From an uncultured Sphingomonadaceae bacterium (GTDB lineage: Bacteria; Pseudomonadota; Alphaproteobacteria; Sphingomonadales; Sphingomonadaceae): a stretch of 60,466 nucleotides of DNA. Shown here in pieces: positions 1-10,173 of this stretch (the stretch's first letter is position 1; every line of letters begins with the position of its first letter). A model generated the notes under the pieces. The model worked only from the letters and a program-made list of their open reading frames with translations. It was not told the DNA's origin and did no database searches. The translations under genes and the position numbers were made by a program. The DNA lies in NCBI GenBank assembly GCA_903871605.1, contig CAIQHF010000006.1, positions 1 through 60,466 of the forward strand. Reading direction: 5' to 3'.

Positions 1-999
1 CGCCCGGCCCGCACGGCCCGCACGGTCGACGACCGCACCACCCGCACCGACCGCACGCCGCGCCCGCTGCGCGACGCGACCGACCAGCCCGTGCGGCGCG
101 CCCGCGCCGGCACCGGCAAGGCCACCGCCGTCCCGGACAAGGCGCCCAACCGCGCCGCGCGCCGTGCCGAATTGCGCGAGGCCGCAGCACCGGCGACAGC
201 GACAGCGACAGCGGCACCCACCCCCGCACCGGCGGCGACGCCCGCCGCCCCGGCGCCCTTCCTTCCCGGCGCCGGCACGCGCGAGCCGCAGCGCATCGCC
301 AAGCTGCTCGCGCGCGCCGGGATTGCCTCGCGCCGCGAGATCGAGCGGATGATCGACGAGCGCCGCATCGCGCTGAACGGCGTGCCGCTCGAGACGCCCG
401 CGACGATCCTCACCTCGCTCCACGGCGTCACCGTCGACGGCAATCCGGTGCAGGCCGCCGCCGCCGCGCGGCTGTTCCTGTTCCACAAGCCGCCGGGCGT
501 GCTCACCGCCGAGCGCGATTTCTCGGGCCGCCCGACGATCTACGACAGGCTGCCCGAGGATCTGCCGCGCGTGATGCCGGTCGGCCGGCTCGATCTCAAT
601 ACGGAGGGGCTGCTGCTGCTCACCAACGACGGCGAGTTCAAGCGCAAGCTCGAACTGCCCTCGACGGGAATTCCGCGCGTCTACCGCGCGCGCGCCTATG
701 GCGACATCACGCAGGCGATGCTCGAGGATCTGAGCGACGGCGTCGAGATCGAGGGCGTGCGCTACGGCCCGATCGACGCCAATCTCGAGCGCCGCACCGG
801 CGCCAATGTCTGGATCGAGATGCGCATCACCGAGGGCAAGAATCGCGAGGTGCGCCGCGTGCTCGAATATCTGGGCTTGCAGGTCTCGCGATTGATCCGC
901 ACCGCCTATGGCGAGTTCGTGCTCGCCGATCTGGCGTCGGGCGGGATCGTCGAGGTGCGCCAGAACGATCTGGTCGCCTTCCGGCAGACGCTGCGGTGA
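1..999 (+). CDS. 23S/16S rRNA pseudouridine synthase, RluB/RsuA family (5' partial)
   Basis: The frame is open from the first base of the window, so the true start lies upstream; a GTG at 91 is the first internal start candidate. The N-terminal part is a low-complexity Arg-, Ala-, Pro- and Thr-rich tail, common in alphaproteobacterial RluB-like enzymes. An S4 RNA-binding domain follows at about 290-390 (QRIAKLLARAGIASRREIE). The catalytic domain has the family signature GRLDLNTEGLLLL with the catalytic Asp codon at 592-594, and a late KNREVRR motif. The enzyme isomerises a specific uridine in rRNA. RluB versus RsuA cannot be settled without the full N-terminus and a tree. A family A palindromic repeat and rsmD follow downstream. 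Confidence 0.9.
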   Translation, partial: RPARTARTVDDRTTRTDRTPRPLRDATDQPVRRARAGTGKATAVPDKAPNRAARRAELREAAAPATATATAAPTPAPAATPAAPAPFLPGAGTREPQRIAKLLARAGIASRREIERMIDERRIALNGVPLETPATILTSLHGVTVDGNPVQAAAAARLFLFHKPPGVLTAERDFSGRPTIYDRLPEDLPRVMPVGRLDLNTEGLLLLTNDGEFKRKLELPSTGIPRVYRARAYGDITQAMLEDLSDGVEIEGVRYGPIDANLERRTGANVWIEMRITEGKNREVRRVLEYLGLQVSRLIRTAYGEFVLADLASGGIVEVRQNDLVAFRQTLR

Positions 1000-1010
1000 A
1001 GGCCTATCCC

Positions 1011-1107
1011 GTTCCCCCGCGCAGGCGGGGGCCCAGGCCTCACGCCTCTCCGATTTGCGACGCTCGCCAAACGCGCCGGGCCTGGACCCCCGCCTGCGCG
1101 GGGGAAC
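1011..1107. repeat. Palindromic intergenic element, family A, copy 1
   Basis: The left arm GTTCCCCCGCGCAGGCGGGG pairs with a right arm ending CGCCTGCGCGGGGGAAC, with about 50 bases between. The element fills the rluB-rsmD gap and ends four bases before the rsmD start codon. Confidence 0.85.
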
Positions 1108-1111
1108 AGGC

Positions 1112-1651
1112 ATGAGGGTCATCGCTGGTCAATGGCGCGGACGGCCGCTCAAGGCACCCGTCGGCACGGTCACGCGTCCCTCGGCGGACCGCGCGCGCGA
1201 AGCGCTGTTCTCGATGCTGACCAGCCGGCTGGGCAGCTTCGAGGGGTTGAGCGTCGTCGATCTGTTCGCGGGCACCGGCGCACTCGGCATCGAGGCGCTG
1301 TCGCGCGGCGCCGCGTCGTGCGTGTTCGTCGAGCAGGACGGCGCCGCGCTCGACGCGCTGCGCGCCAATCTGGCGGCGGTCGGCGCGCGCGCGGACGTCC
1401 GCGCGCAGGCGGTCGGCACGCTCGGCCCGTCGCTGAAAGCCCACGACCTGATGCTGCTCGACCCGCCCTACGACATGCGCGCGGGCGTCCCGACGCTCGA
1501 GCGCCTCGCGCGGCTCGGCTGGCTCGCCAAGGGCGCGCTCGCCAGCGTCGAGGGCGCGCGCGACGACGTCATCACGCCGGGTGGCTTCTCGCTCGAGGTC
1601 GAGCGCGTCTACGGCAAGGCCAAGATCACGCTGCTGCGCTACGAGGGCTGA
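1112..1651 (+). CDS. rsmD: 16S rRNA (guanine(966)-N(2))-methyltransferase RsmD
   Basis: A 179-residue protein of normal RsmD length. It opens MRVIAGQWRGRPL and has the SAM-binding loop VVDLFAGTGALGIEAL near residues 46-61 and the N6/N2-amine methyltransferase motif DPPY near residue 113. It methylates N2 of G966 in 16S rRNA during 30S assembly. The ATG at 1112 is chosen because family members begin at this MRVIAG. Its only Shine-Dalgarno-like sequence (GGGGGAACAGG) lies in or at the edge of the preceding palindromic repeat. It converges on the urcA-type gene, with a hairpin between them. Confidence 0.93.
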   Translation: MRVIAGQWRGRPLKAPVGTVTRPSADRAREALFSMLTSRLGSFEGLSVVDLFAGTGALGIEALSRGAASCVFVEQDGAALDALRANLAAVGARADVRAQAVGTLGPSLKAHDLMLLDPPYDMRAGVPTLERLARLGWLAKGALASVEGARDDVITPGGFSLEVERVYGKAKITLLRYEG

Positions 1652-1661
1652 CCACGGAAGA

Positions 1662-1682
1662 GCCGGGGCATGGCGCCCCGGC
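1662..1682. terminator. Candidate bidirectional terminator hairpin
   Basis: A perfect 8-bp stem GCCGGGGC / GCCCCGGC with a 5-base loop lies between convergent rsmD and the UrcA-family gene. No U-tract is visible, so intrinsic termination is not certain. Confidence 0.45.
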
Positions 1683-1693
1683 CCCCGGCCCGG

Positions 1694-2008
1694 TCAGCGC
1701 GCGGTCGCCACCTGCACGCTCTCCGAGACGCGCGCGGCGATCTGCGCGGTGCCGTCCTGCTCCATCTCGCGGCGGCAGCGCGCCGCATCGGAGGCGCCGG
1801 CGAGCCCGGGCATCTCGGTTGCACATGCCGCCATCGCGGCCCGATGGATGCGCGTCCTGAGCGCCGCCTGACCGGCGGGTTGCAAAAGATCGAGATCGGC
1901 GATCATCACGCGCGCGGTCACCGGCACGCGATCCTGCGCGACGGCGGGCACGGCGAACGCAAGACAAGCGGCGGCGATCGCCGCGAGGGCGTTGAAACCT
2001 ACGGACAT
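1694..2008 (-). CDS. UrcA-family secreted small protein
   Basis: A 104-residue protein with a cleavable signal peptide (MSVGFNALAAIAAACLAFAVPAVAQ). The mature part has the pattern of the UrcA family: a V.ARVMIADLDL core, then AGQAALRTRIHRAAMAAC, and a second Cys further on, probably a disulfide pair. The ATG at 2008 is preferred over longer frames because AGGAGA lies just upstream and the signal peptide begins there. UrcA proteins are common in Caulobacter and sphingomonads, and their function is unknown. The gene is transcribed alone, convergent with rsmD. Confidence 0.75.
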   Translation of the reverse strand: MSVGFNALAAIAAACLAFAVPAVAQDRVPVTARVMIADLDLLQPAGQAALRTRIHRAAMAACATEMPGLAGASDAARCRREMEQDGTAQIAARVSESVQVATAR

Positions 2009-2198
2009 GGAACGTCTCCTGCGAAGGGCTTGTGAGGGCAAGCACACAACGAACACGGCCGCGCGGCGCGACCGCACCCGTCGGCCTCGAGTCGATCGGG
2101 CAGCTCGTCTCTAGGCCCGTCGCATGTCCGAATCGCGACGCGGCGATGACGGTCGGTCGCGGTTGCCCTGCGGCCCCGCGTTCCCTACCTGTTCGGAC

Positions 2199-4484
2199 GT
2201 GACTCACCCAGCCCCCATCCCGCCCGAACCCGCATACCTTGCCGGGCTCAACCCGCCGCAGCGCGAGGCGGTGCTGACTACCGAAGGGCCGATCCTCGTG
2301 CTCGCCGGCGCCGGCACGGGCAAGACCGCTGCGCTGACGGCGCGGCTCGCGCATCTGATCGCCACCCGCCGCGCCTGGCCGAGCGAGATCCTCGCGGTCA
2401 CCTTCACCAACAAGGCGGCGCGCGAGATGCGCGAGCGGATCGGGCGGATCCTCGGCGACGCGGTCGAGGGCATGCCGTGGCTGGGCACCTTCCATTCGGT
2501 CGCCGCCAAGATGCTGCGCCGCCATGCCGAGCTGGTCGGACTGCAGAGCAATTTCACCATCCTCGACACCGACGACCAGCTGCGGCTGCTCAAGCAGCTG
2601 ATCCAGGCCGCCGATCTCGACGAGAAGCGTTGGCCCGCGCGGCAGCTCGCCGGGCTGATCGATCGCTGGAAGAATCGCGGCTGGACGCCCGAGCAGGTCG
2701 ATGCGGGCGAGAGCGAGGTCTATGCCAATGGCCGAGGCGCCGAACTCTATGCCGCCTATCAGCTGCGCCTCAAGGCGGTGAACGCCTGCGACTTCGGCGA
2801 TCTGCTGCTGCACATGCTGGTGATCCTGAAAACCCACCGCGATGTGCTGGAGAGCTATCAGCAGCGCTTCCGCTACGTGCTGGTCGACGAATATCAGGAC
2901 ACCAATTCGTCGCAATATCTCTGGCTGCGGCTGCTCGCGCAGGAACGCAAGAACATCTGCTGCGTCGGCGACGACGACCAGTCGATCTATTCGTGGCGCG
3001 GCGCCGAGGTCGCCAATATCCTGCGCTTCGAGCACGACTTCCCCGGCGCCAAGACGGTGCGGCTCGAGCAGAATTATCGCTCGACCCCGCATATCCTCGC
3101 GGGTGCCTCGGCGGTGATCGCCAACAATGGCGACCGGCTCGGCAAGACATTGTGGACCGCGCTCGAGTCGGGCGAGAAGATCACCGTCGTCGGCGTCTGG
3201 GACGGTCCCGAGGAGGCGCGCCGCGTCGGCGACGAGATCGACAGCCACAAGCGCGGCGGCGGCACCTACGACGACATCGCGATCCTGGTGCGCGCACAGC
3301 ATCAGACGCGCGAGTTCGAGGACCGCTTCATCGCGATCGGCCTGCCCTACCGGATCGTCGGCGGCTTCCGCTTCTACGAGCGCGCCGAAATCCGCGACGC
3401 GCTCGCCTATCTGCGCGTCGTCCACCAGCCCGCCGACGACCTCGCCTTCGAGCGGATCGTCAACACGCCCAAGCGCGGTCTCGGCGACAAGGCCGTGGCG
3501 CGCATCCACCAGCTCGCGCGCGCGCAGGGCATCCCGCTGACGCTCGCCGCGGCCAGGCTGTGCGATACCGACGAGCTGTCGGGCGCGGCGCGCAAGTCGC
3601 TCGGGCGTCTGGTCGGCGACATCGCGCGCTGGCGCGACCTCTCCAATTCGCTCGCGCATCCCGAGCTGATCCGCCAGATCCTCGACGAGAGCGGCTATAC
3701 CGCGATGCTCCAGGCCGATCGGTCGGCGGAAAGCGCCGGGCGACTCGAAAATCTCGTCGAACTGGCGCGCGCGATGGAGGAATATGAGACGCTCGGCGCG
3801 TTCCTCGAGCATGTCAGCCTGGTGATGGACAATGATGCGTCGGATCAGGGCGCCAAGGTGACGATCATGACGATCCATGCCGCCAAGGGTCTCGAATATG
3901 ACACCGTCTTCCTGGTCGGCTGGGAGGAAGGGCTGTTCCCGTCGCAGCGCGCGCTCGACGAGGGCGGCACCAAGAGCCTCGAGGAGGAACGCCGGCTGGC
4001 CTATGTCGCGATCACGCGCGCCAGGCGGCGCTGCGTCATCATCCACGCCGCCAACCGCCGCATCTACGGCCAATGGACCTCGTCGATCCCGTCGCGCTTC
4101 GTCGGCGAACTGCCCAAGGAGCATGTCGAGTCCGAGACGACGATGTCGGGCGGCGAGTCGCTGTGGCGTGCGCAGTGGAGCGAGCATGCCGATCCGTTCG
4201 CGCATCTCGAGCGCGGCTCGGGGCGTGGGCCGGGCTGGCAGCGCGCCGCCGCGCTCGGCGAGCCCGCCGCGCGCTCGGGCAACGGCGCGCGCATCGTCGA
4301 AGTGAAAGCCTCGGCGGCGAGCTTCGCCGCCAAGCCGCGCTCGGATGTCGGCATCGGCCAGCGCGTCTTCCACACCAAGTTTGGCTACGGCACGATCAGC
4401 GGGATCGAGGGCAACAAGCTCGCGATCGACTTCGAGCAATCGGGCACCAAGCATGTGCTGGACAGCTTCGTCACCCCGGCATGA
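2199..4484 (+). CDS. uvrD: ATP-dependent DNA helicase UvrD/PcrA (superfamily 1A)
   Basis: A 761-residue SF1A 3'-5' helicase for nucleotide excision and mismatch repair. Visible motifs are Walker A AGAGTGKT (about 36-43), AVTFTNKAAREM (Ia), VDEYQDTN (II), GDDDQSIYSWRGA (III), LEQNYRST (IV), TIHAAKGLEYD (V) and AYVAITRARRR (VI). The C-terminal tail has the GQRVFHTKFGYGTI element typical of UvrD/PcrA. I choose the GTG at 2199 because homologues begin close to PAYLAGLNPPQREAV; an ATG at 2124 would add 25 low-similarity residues, and neither start has a strong ribosome binding site. The TGA overlaps the next ATG (ATGA), so the MFS gene is translationally coupled. Confidence 0.93.
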   Translation: MTHPAPIPPEPAYLAGLNPPQREAVLTTEGPILVLAGAGTGKTAALTARLAHLIATRRAWPSEILAVTFTNKAAREMRERIGRILGDAVEGMPWLGTFHSVAAKMLRRHAELVGLQSNFTILDTDDQLRLLKQLIQAADLDEKRWPARQLAGLIDRWKNRGWTPEQVDAGESEVYANGRGAELYAAYQLRLKAVNACDFGDLLLHMLVILKTHRDVLESYQQRFRYVLVDEYQDTNSSQYLWLRLLAQERKNICCVGDDDQSIYSWRGAEVANILRFEHDFPGAKTVRLEQNYRSTPHILAGASAVIANNGDRLGKTLWTALESGEKITVVGVWDGPEEARRVGDEIDSHKRGGGTYDDIAILVRAQHQTREFEDRFIAIGLPYRIVGGFRFYERAEIRDALAYLRVVHQPADDLAFERIVNTPKRGLGDKAVARIHQLARAQGIPLTLAAARLCDTDELSGAARKSLGRLVGDIARWRDLSNSLAHPELIRQILDESGYTAMLQADRSAESAGRLENLVELARAMEEYETLGAFLEHVSLVMDNDASDQGAKVTIMTIHAAKGLEYDTVFLVGWEEGLFPSQRALDEGGTKSLEEERRLAYVAITRARRRCVIIHAANRRIYGQWTSSIPSRFVGELPKEHVESETTMSGGESLWRAQWSEHADPFAHLERGSGRGPGWQRAAALGEPAARSGNGARIVEVKASAASFAAKPRSDVGIGQRVFHTKFGYGTISGIEGNKLAIDFEQSGTKHVLDSFVTPA

Positions 4485-5905
4485 GCCCCGATCTCGCCCC
4501 GCGCAGCACCGATGACGACGGCGGCGGCGGCGCGCCGGCCAACGGACGCTATCCGCTCGCCATCGCCGCGATCTCGATGGGCACGGTGCTCACGATCCTC
4601 GACGGCCAGATCGCCGTGGTCGGCCTGCCGACGATCGCGCGCGACCTCGGCGTGCCGGGCTCGTCCGCCGTGCTCGTCGTCACGGTCTATCAGCTGATCC
4701 TGGTGATGACCTTGCTGCCCTTTTCGGCGCTCGGCAGCCGGATCGGGCTCAAGACGCTGTACCAGGGCGGCCAGGCGGTCTTCACCCTCGCGACGGCGGC
4801 GTGTTTCTTCGCGCACAGCCTGCCGATGCTGCTCGCCGTGCGTGCGCTGCAATCGCTGGGCGCGGCGGCGGCGCTGTCGGTGACCTCCGCGATGGTGCGG
4901 ACGATCTACAAGCCGAGCCATCTCGGCCGGGGGCTTGCTCTCAACACCGTCTTCGCGACCACCGCGAGCGCGGCGGCGCCGGCGCTGGGCGGGGCGATCC
5001 TCAGCGTCGCGAGCTGGCCCTGGCTGTTCGCGACGGCGGTGCCCTTCGCGCTGCTGTCGCTGCTGCTCGGACGGCTCGGCCTGCCCGCCATCCCCCCGCG
5101 CGGCCGCGGCTACGACACGCTGGGGGCGGTCTACTGCGTGGTCACCTTCGGGCTTGCCATATCGGGGATGGAGGCGTGGGTGCATGGCGCGCCGCCGCTG
5201 GTCGCAGGCGCGATGCTCGCCGCCGGGCTGCTGCTTGGGCTGTTCTTCGTCCGCCACGAGCTCGGCGAGGCGGCGCCGATCATGCCCGTCGACCTGCTTC
5301 GCCAGCCGGTGATCGCTTTGTCGGGTGCGGGCGGCTTGTGCGCTTTCGTCGGATCGATGCTCTTGCTGCTCTCGCTGCCCTTCCGGCTGCAGCACGGCTA
5401 TGGCATCGGCCCCGGGCGCACCGGCGCGATGATCGCGGCATGGCCGCTGACGATGATGATCGTCGCCCCGGTCTCGGGTGCGCTGTCCGACCGTATTCCG
5501 GCGGGTGTGCTCGGCAGCATCGGCATGGCGATCGCGATCGTCGCGCTGCTGTTCCTCGCCTTCCTTCCGGCGCATCCGAGCTATTTCTCCATGGCCTGGC
5601 GGCTCGCGCTGTGCGGTGCCGGATTCGGCCTGTTCGTCTCGCCCAACGCGCGGCTGATCGTCGGATCGGCGCCGCGTCACCGCACGGCATCGGCGGGCGG
5701 TCTTACCTCGACGATCCGGCTGATCGGCCAGACGCTCGGCGCGACGCTGCTCGCCGCACTGCTCGCGCTCGGTCTCGGCGAAGGGCCCGTGCCCGCATCG
5801 ATCGCCTGCCTGCTCGCGGTGATCGCGGGGGTGCTCAGCCTCGCCCGGCTCAATCCTGCGCTGCGCCGGCCCGACACCGCCGAACTCGAGACCGGCGCGG
5901 CGTAG
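4481..5905 (+). CDS. MFS transporter, DHA2/EmrB-QacA-like drug efflux family
   Basis: A 474-residue polytopic membrane protein. The segment LDGQIAVVGLPTIARDLG after the first helix is the motif typical of 14-helix DHA2 drug:H+ antiporters (LD.TIV..ALP.I..DL). GSRIGLKTLYQGG matches the loop 2-3 MFS motif GxxxDRxGRR in degenerate form, and the rest alternates hydrophobic helices with short loops. It probably exports a hydrophobic or cationic compound; the substrate cannot be read from the sequence. It overlaps uvrD by four bases, an unusual partner for an efflux pump. The next gene is a second, unrelated MFS protein. Confidence 0.85.
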   Translation: MSPDLAPRSTDDDGGGGAPANGRYPLAIAAISMGTVLTILDGQIAVVGLPTIARDLGVPGSSAVLVVTVYQLILVMTLLPFSALGSRIGLKTLYQGGQAVFTLATAACFFAHSLPMLLAVRALQSLGAAAALSVTSAMVRTIYKPSHLGRGLALNTVFATTASAAAPALGGAILSVASWPWLFATAVPFALLSLLLGRLGLPAIPPRGRGYDTLGAVYCVVTFGLAISGMEAWVHGAPPLVAGAMLAAGLLLGLFFVRHELGEAAPIMPVDLLRQPVIALSGAGGLCAFVGSMLLLLSLPFRLQHGYGIGPGRTGAMIAAWPLTMMIVAPVSGALSDRIPAGVLGSIGMAIAIVALLFLAFLPAHPSYFSMAWRLALCGAGFGLFVSPNARLIVGSAPRHRTASAGGLTSTIRLIGQTLGATLLAALLALGLGEGPVPASIACLLAVIAGVLSLARLNPALRRPDTAELETGAA

Positions 5906-5974
5906 CGCGGGTTGATCGCGGCCAAGCGCGGCTGCGGTTGCGTGCGTCGCGCCCGCCGCCCTAAGGAACGGCTG

Positions 5975-7263
5975 ATGGAGACGCCCCCCCACCCGTTCGC
6001 CTTCCGCGATTTTCGCTTCTATTGGGCGGCGCGCTTCACCTCGACGATCGCGCAGCTCGCGATGGTGATCGTGATCGGCTGGCAGGTCTATGACATTGCG
6101 CGCCACCAGGGGACGAGCATTCGCGACGCCTCGCTGCTGCTGGGGTGGATCGGCGCGGCGCAATTCGCGCCGCTGCTGCTGTTGACGCCGATCACCGGCT
6201 GGACCGCGGACCGGCTCGACCGGCGCTGGATCGCGCGATCGACCTGCCTGCTCGAGCTGTTCTGTGCCGCCGCGCTCGGCTGGCTCAACTGGCGGCACGC
6301 CACCACGCTGCCGTCGCTGTTCGCGGTCGCAGCGCTGCTCGGCGTCGCGCGCGCCTTCGCGGGGCCCGCGCTGGGCGCGCTGGCACCCAACCTCGTCCCG
6401 CCGGCGGCGCTGCCCACCGCGATCGCGTTCAGCGCGATCTCCTGGCAGGCCGGCGCGGTGGTCGGCCCGGCGCTCGGCGGCTATCTTTATGCGCTGCGTC
6501 CTTGGGTGCCCTATACGACGAGCACCGGGCTTTTCGCGATCTGCCTGCTCTCGCTGACCATGGTCCGCCCGATCAGGCGCAGCGCAATTTCGGGATCGAC
6601 GCATCCGCTCGCGCAGATGGTTGACGGGCTTCGCTACGTGCGGCGCAACAGGCTGGTGCTCGGCGCGATCTCGCTCGATCTGTTCGCGGTGCTGCTGGGC
6701 GGCGCGACCGCGATGCTGCCGGTCTATGCGCGCGACTATCTGCATGTCGATTCGTTCGGGCTCGGCGATTTGCGCGCCGCGCCCGCGGTCGGCTCCGCGT
6801 GCATGGCGCTGCTGCTCAGCATCAGGCCGCTCAAGCAGAATGTCGGCGTGAAGATGCTGTTCGCGGTCGCGCTGTTCGGGCTGGCGACGGCGGGCTTCGG
6901 CCTCTCGCCGTGGACGAGCTGGCCGATGGCGGTCGCGCTGGTCTGCCTGGCGGTGCTGGGCGCCGCCGACATGGTCTCGGTCTATGTCCGCCAGTCGCTG
7001 ATCCAGCTGTGGACCCCCGACGACATGCGCGGGCGCGTCGGCGCGGTCTCGGGGCTGTTCATCTCGGGCTCGAACGAACTCGGCGAGGCCGAGAGCGGGT
7101 TTCTCGCGGCGCTGATCGGGCCGGTCGCCGCGGTGGTCGCGGGCGGCGTCGGCGCGATGCTGGTCGCGCTCGCGTGGAGCCGCTGGTTCCCCGAGCTCCG
7201 CCGCGCGCGCACCTTCGATCCGCCCGAGCGTTCGGACATCGATTTCCTAGAGGAGAAGGCAGC

Positions 7264-7267
<4 letters not shown>
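5975..7267 (+). CDS. MFS transporter, MFS_3/EntS-like
   Basis: A 430-residue membrane protein opening with [33 protein letters not shown], the usual N-terminus of the EntS/MFS_3 group (F..FR..W......S..G). [16 protein letters not shown] is the cytoplasmic loop 2-3 motif. The charged tail ([15 protein letters not shown]) is cytosolic. The ATG at 5975 has AAGGAAC upstream. It overlaps cysK by four bases (ATGA). EntS-type pumps export siderophores and other small molecules, but there is no siderophore cluster here, so the substrate is open. Confidence 0.85.
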
Positions 7268-8184
<917 letters not shown>

Positions 8185-8192
8185 CTCACGCG

Positions 8193-8358
8193 CATCCTCC
8201 CCAAGCCTGCTTGGGGAGGGGGACCATCCGCAGGATAGTGGAGGGGCAGGCGCAGCGGGCATTACAGCGGGCGTGGGCTTCTGCCGACGTTGCGCCTTTT
8301 CCCTCCACCACCGGCTGCGCCGGCGGTCCCCCTCCCCATGCTCGGCATGGGGAGGATG
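8193..8358. repeat. Palindromic intergenic element, family C, copy 1
   Basis: It begins CATCCTCCCCAAGCCTGCTTGGGGAGG and ends CCCCATGCTCGGCATGGGGAGGATG, so the two ends are inverted copies. Internal inverted segments (GGGGGACC.. and ..GGTCCCCC; GGAGGGGC) are also present. It fills the gap between convergent cysK and the acyl-CoA dehydrogenase and may also act as a terminator. Confidence 0.85.
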
Positions 8359-8365
8359 GGACAAC

Positions 8366-10156
8366 TCAGAACGCCTCGACCGGCAGCGCCATCACCGCCT
8401 CGGCGCCGCCCTCGAGCTTGCGGCGCAGCGCGCCGACATCGGGCAGAATCCGCTCGGCGAAGAAGCGCGCGGTGACCAGCTTGGCGTCGAGGAAACCGCG
8501 GTCGCCCTCGCCCGCATCGATCTGCGCCTGCGCCGCGCGCGCCATCTTGAGCCACATCCAGCCGAGCGAGACGATCCCCATCATCGTCATCAACGGATAG
8601 GCCGCGGCACCCGCATTGTTGGGATCCTTCATCCCGTTCTGCATCAGCCACATCATGCCCGCCTGCAGCTCGCCCAGCGCCTTCTCGAGCTTGCCCGCGA
8701 GCTCGGCCTGCCGCCCGTCCTTGGCCCCGGCGATGTCGGCGGAGATCAGTCCGAACAGCGCCATCGCCGCCTTTCCGCCGTGGCGCGGCAGCTTGCGGCC
8801 GACGAGGTCCATCGCCTGCACGCCGTTGGTGCCCTCGTAGATCATCGCGATCCGCGCATCGCGGACATATTGCTCCATGCCATATTCGCGGATGTAGCCG
8901 TGCCCGCCGAACACCTGCTGCGCCTTGGTGGCGATCTCATAGCCGAGGTCGGTCAGATAGCCCTTGATGACCGGGGTGAGCAGCGAGAGCATGTCGTCAG
9001 CGGCCTGGCGCTCGGCCTCGTCGGCAGCATGGTGCGACAGATCGACCTGCAGCGCGCCCCACAGCATCAGCGCGCGCCCCGCCTCGAGCGACGCCTTGCA
9101 CTCCATCAGCATGCGGCGGACGTCGGGATGGACGAACAGCGTATCCGCCTTTTGGTCGGGCTCGGCGGGGCCGGTGAGCGCGCGGCCCTGGCGGCGATCC
9201 TTGGCATAGGCGACGGCGTTCTGATACGCGACCTCGCCGATGCCCAGGCCCTGCAGCCCGACGCCGAGCCGCGCCGCGTTCATCATGATGAACATTGCGG
9301 CGAGGCCTCTGTTCTCCTCGCCGATCAGATAGCCGGTCGCGCCGTCATAGTTCATCACGCAGGTCGAATTGGCGTGGATGCCCATCTTCTCCTCGATCGA
9401 GCCGCACGAGACCGCATTGCGCGCACCCGGATTGCCGTCGGAATCGAGCGTGAACTTGGGGACGATGAACAGCGAGATGCCCTTGGTGCCCTCGGGGCCG
9501 CCGGGGATCTTGGCCAGCACGAGATGGATGATGTTGTCGGACAGGTCGTGCTCGCCTGCCGAGATGAAGATCTTGGTGCCCGTCACCTTGTAGGTGCCAT
9601 CGGCCGCAAGCTCCGCCTTGGTCTTGATCAGGCCGAGATCGGTGCCGCATTGCGGCTCGGTGAGGTTCATCGTGCCGGTCCATTCGCCGGCGATCATCTT
9701 GGGCAGATACAGCGCCTTCTGCGCGTCCGATCCGACCGCGAGGAAGGCGGCGATCGCGCCGTGCGTCAGCCCCGGATACATGCCGAACGCCATGTTGGAG
9801 GAGATGAGATACTCCTCGAACGCGGTCGAGACGACGTGCGGCATCGCTTGCCCACCATATTGCTCGGGCGCGCCGAGGCCCATCCAGCCGGCCTCGGCGA
9901 ACTGCTTGTACGCCTCCTTGAAGCCCGCCGGGGTGGTCACCGATCCGTCGTCGTGGCGCGTGCAGCCTTCGTGATCGCCCGACTGGTTGGTCGGAAAGAC
10001 GACCTCGGCGCAGAAGCGACCGCCCTCTTCGAGCACGGCCTGCACGATGTCCGGCGACGCAGCGGCGAACCCCGGCAGATTGGCGTAGCGGTCGATGCCG
10101 AGCACCTGATCGAGCACGAAGCGCGTGTCGGCGATGGGCGGCGTGTAGCTGGGCAT
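8366..10156 (-). CDS. Acyl-CoA dehydrogenase (about 600-residue type with C-terminal extension)
   Basis: A 596-residue FAD enzyme for the first step of fatty-acid or branched-chain acyl-CoA beta-oxidation. Residues MTLNLTEPQ-like (TGTMNLTEPQCGTDLG) and ITGTKIFIS-like (VTGTKIFISAGEHD) are the FAD/substrate strands of the middle domain. The C-terminal MIYEGTNGVQAMDLVGRKL carries the Glu that is the catalytic base in this family. The extra C-terminal helical domain and length match the large ACAD group found next to MerR regulators. AGGAG precedes the ATG. The MerR gene lies 17 bases upstream on the same strand, so they form an operon. Confidence 0.9.
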   Translation of the reverse strand: MPSYTPPIADTRFVLDQVLGIDRYANLPGFAAASPDIVQAVLEEGGRFCAEVVFPTNQSGDHEGCTRHDDGSVTTPAGFKEAYKQFAEAGWMGLGAPEQYGGQAMPHVVSTAFEEYLISSNMAFGMYPGLTHGAIAAFLAVGSDAQKALYLPKMIAGEWTGTMNLTEPQCGTDLGLIKTKAELAADGTYKVTGTKIFISAGEHDLSDNIIHLVLAKIPGGPEGTKGISLFIVPKFTLDSDGNPGARNAVSCGSIEEKMGIHANSTCVMNYDGATGYLIGEENRGLAAMFIMMNAARLGVGLQGLGIGEVAYQNAVAYAKDRRQGRALTGPAEPDQKADTLFVHPDVRRMLMECKASLEAGRALMLWGALQVDLSHHAADEAERQAADDMLSLLTPVIKGYLTDLGYEIATKAQQVFGGHGYIREYGMEQYVRDARIAMIYEGTNGVQAMDLVGRKLPRHGGKAAMALFGLISADIAGAKDGRQAELAGKLEKALGELQAGMMWLMQNGMKDPNNAGAAAYPLMTMMGIVSLGWMWLKMARAAQAQIDAGEGDRGFLDAKLVTARFFAERILPDVGALRRKLEGGAEAVMALPVEAF

Positions 10157-10173
10157 GGGATACGCTCCTGGAA

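Noticed and set aside
4385-6745. Long Arg/Gln-rich minus-strand frame across both MFS genes
   Set aside because: It spans two clear membrane protein genes and has the composition of an antisense frame.
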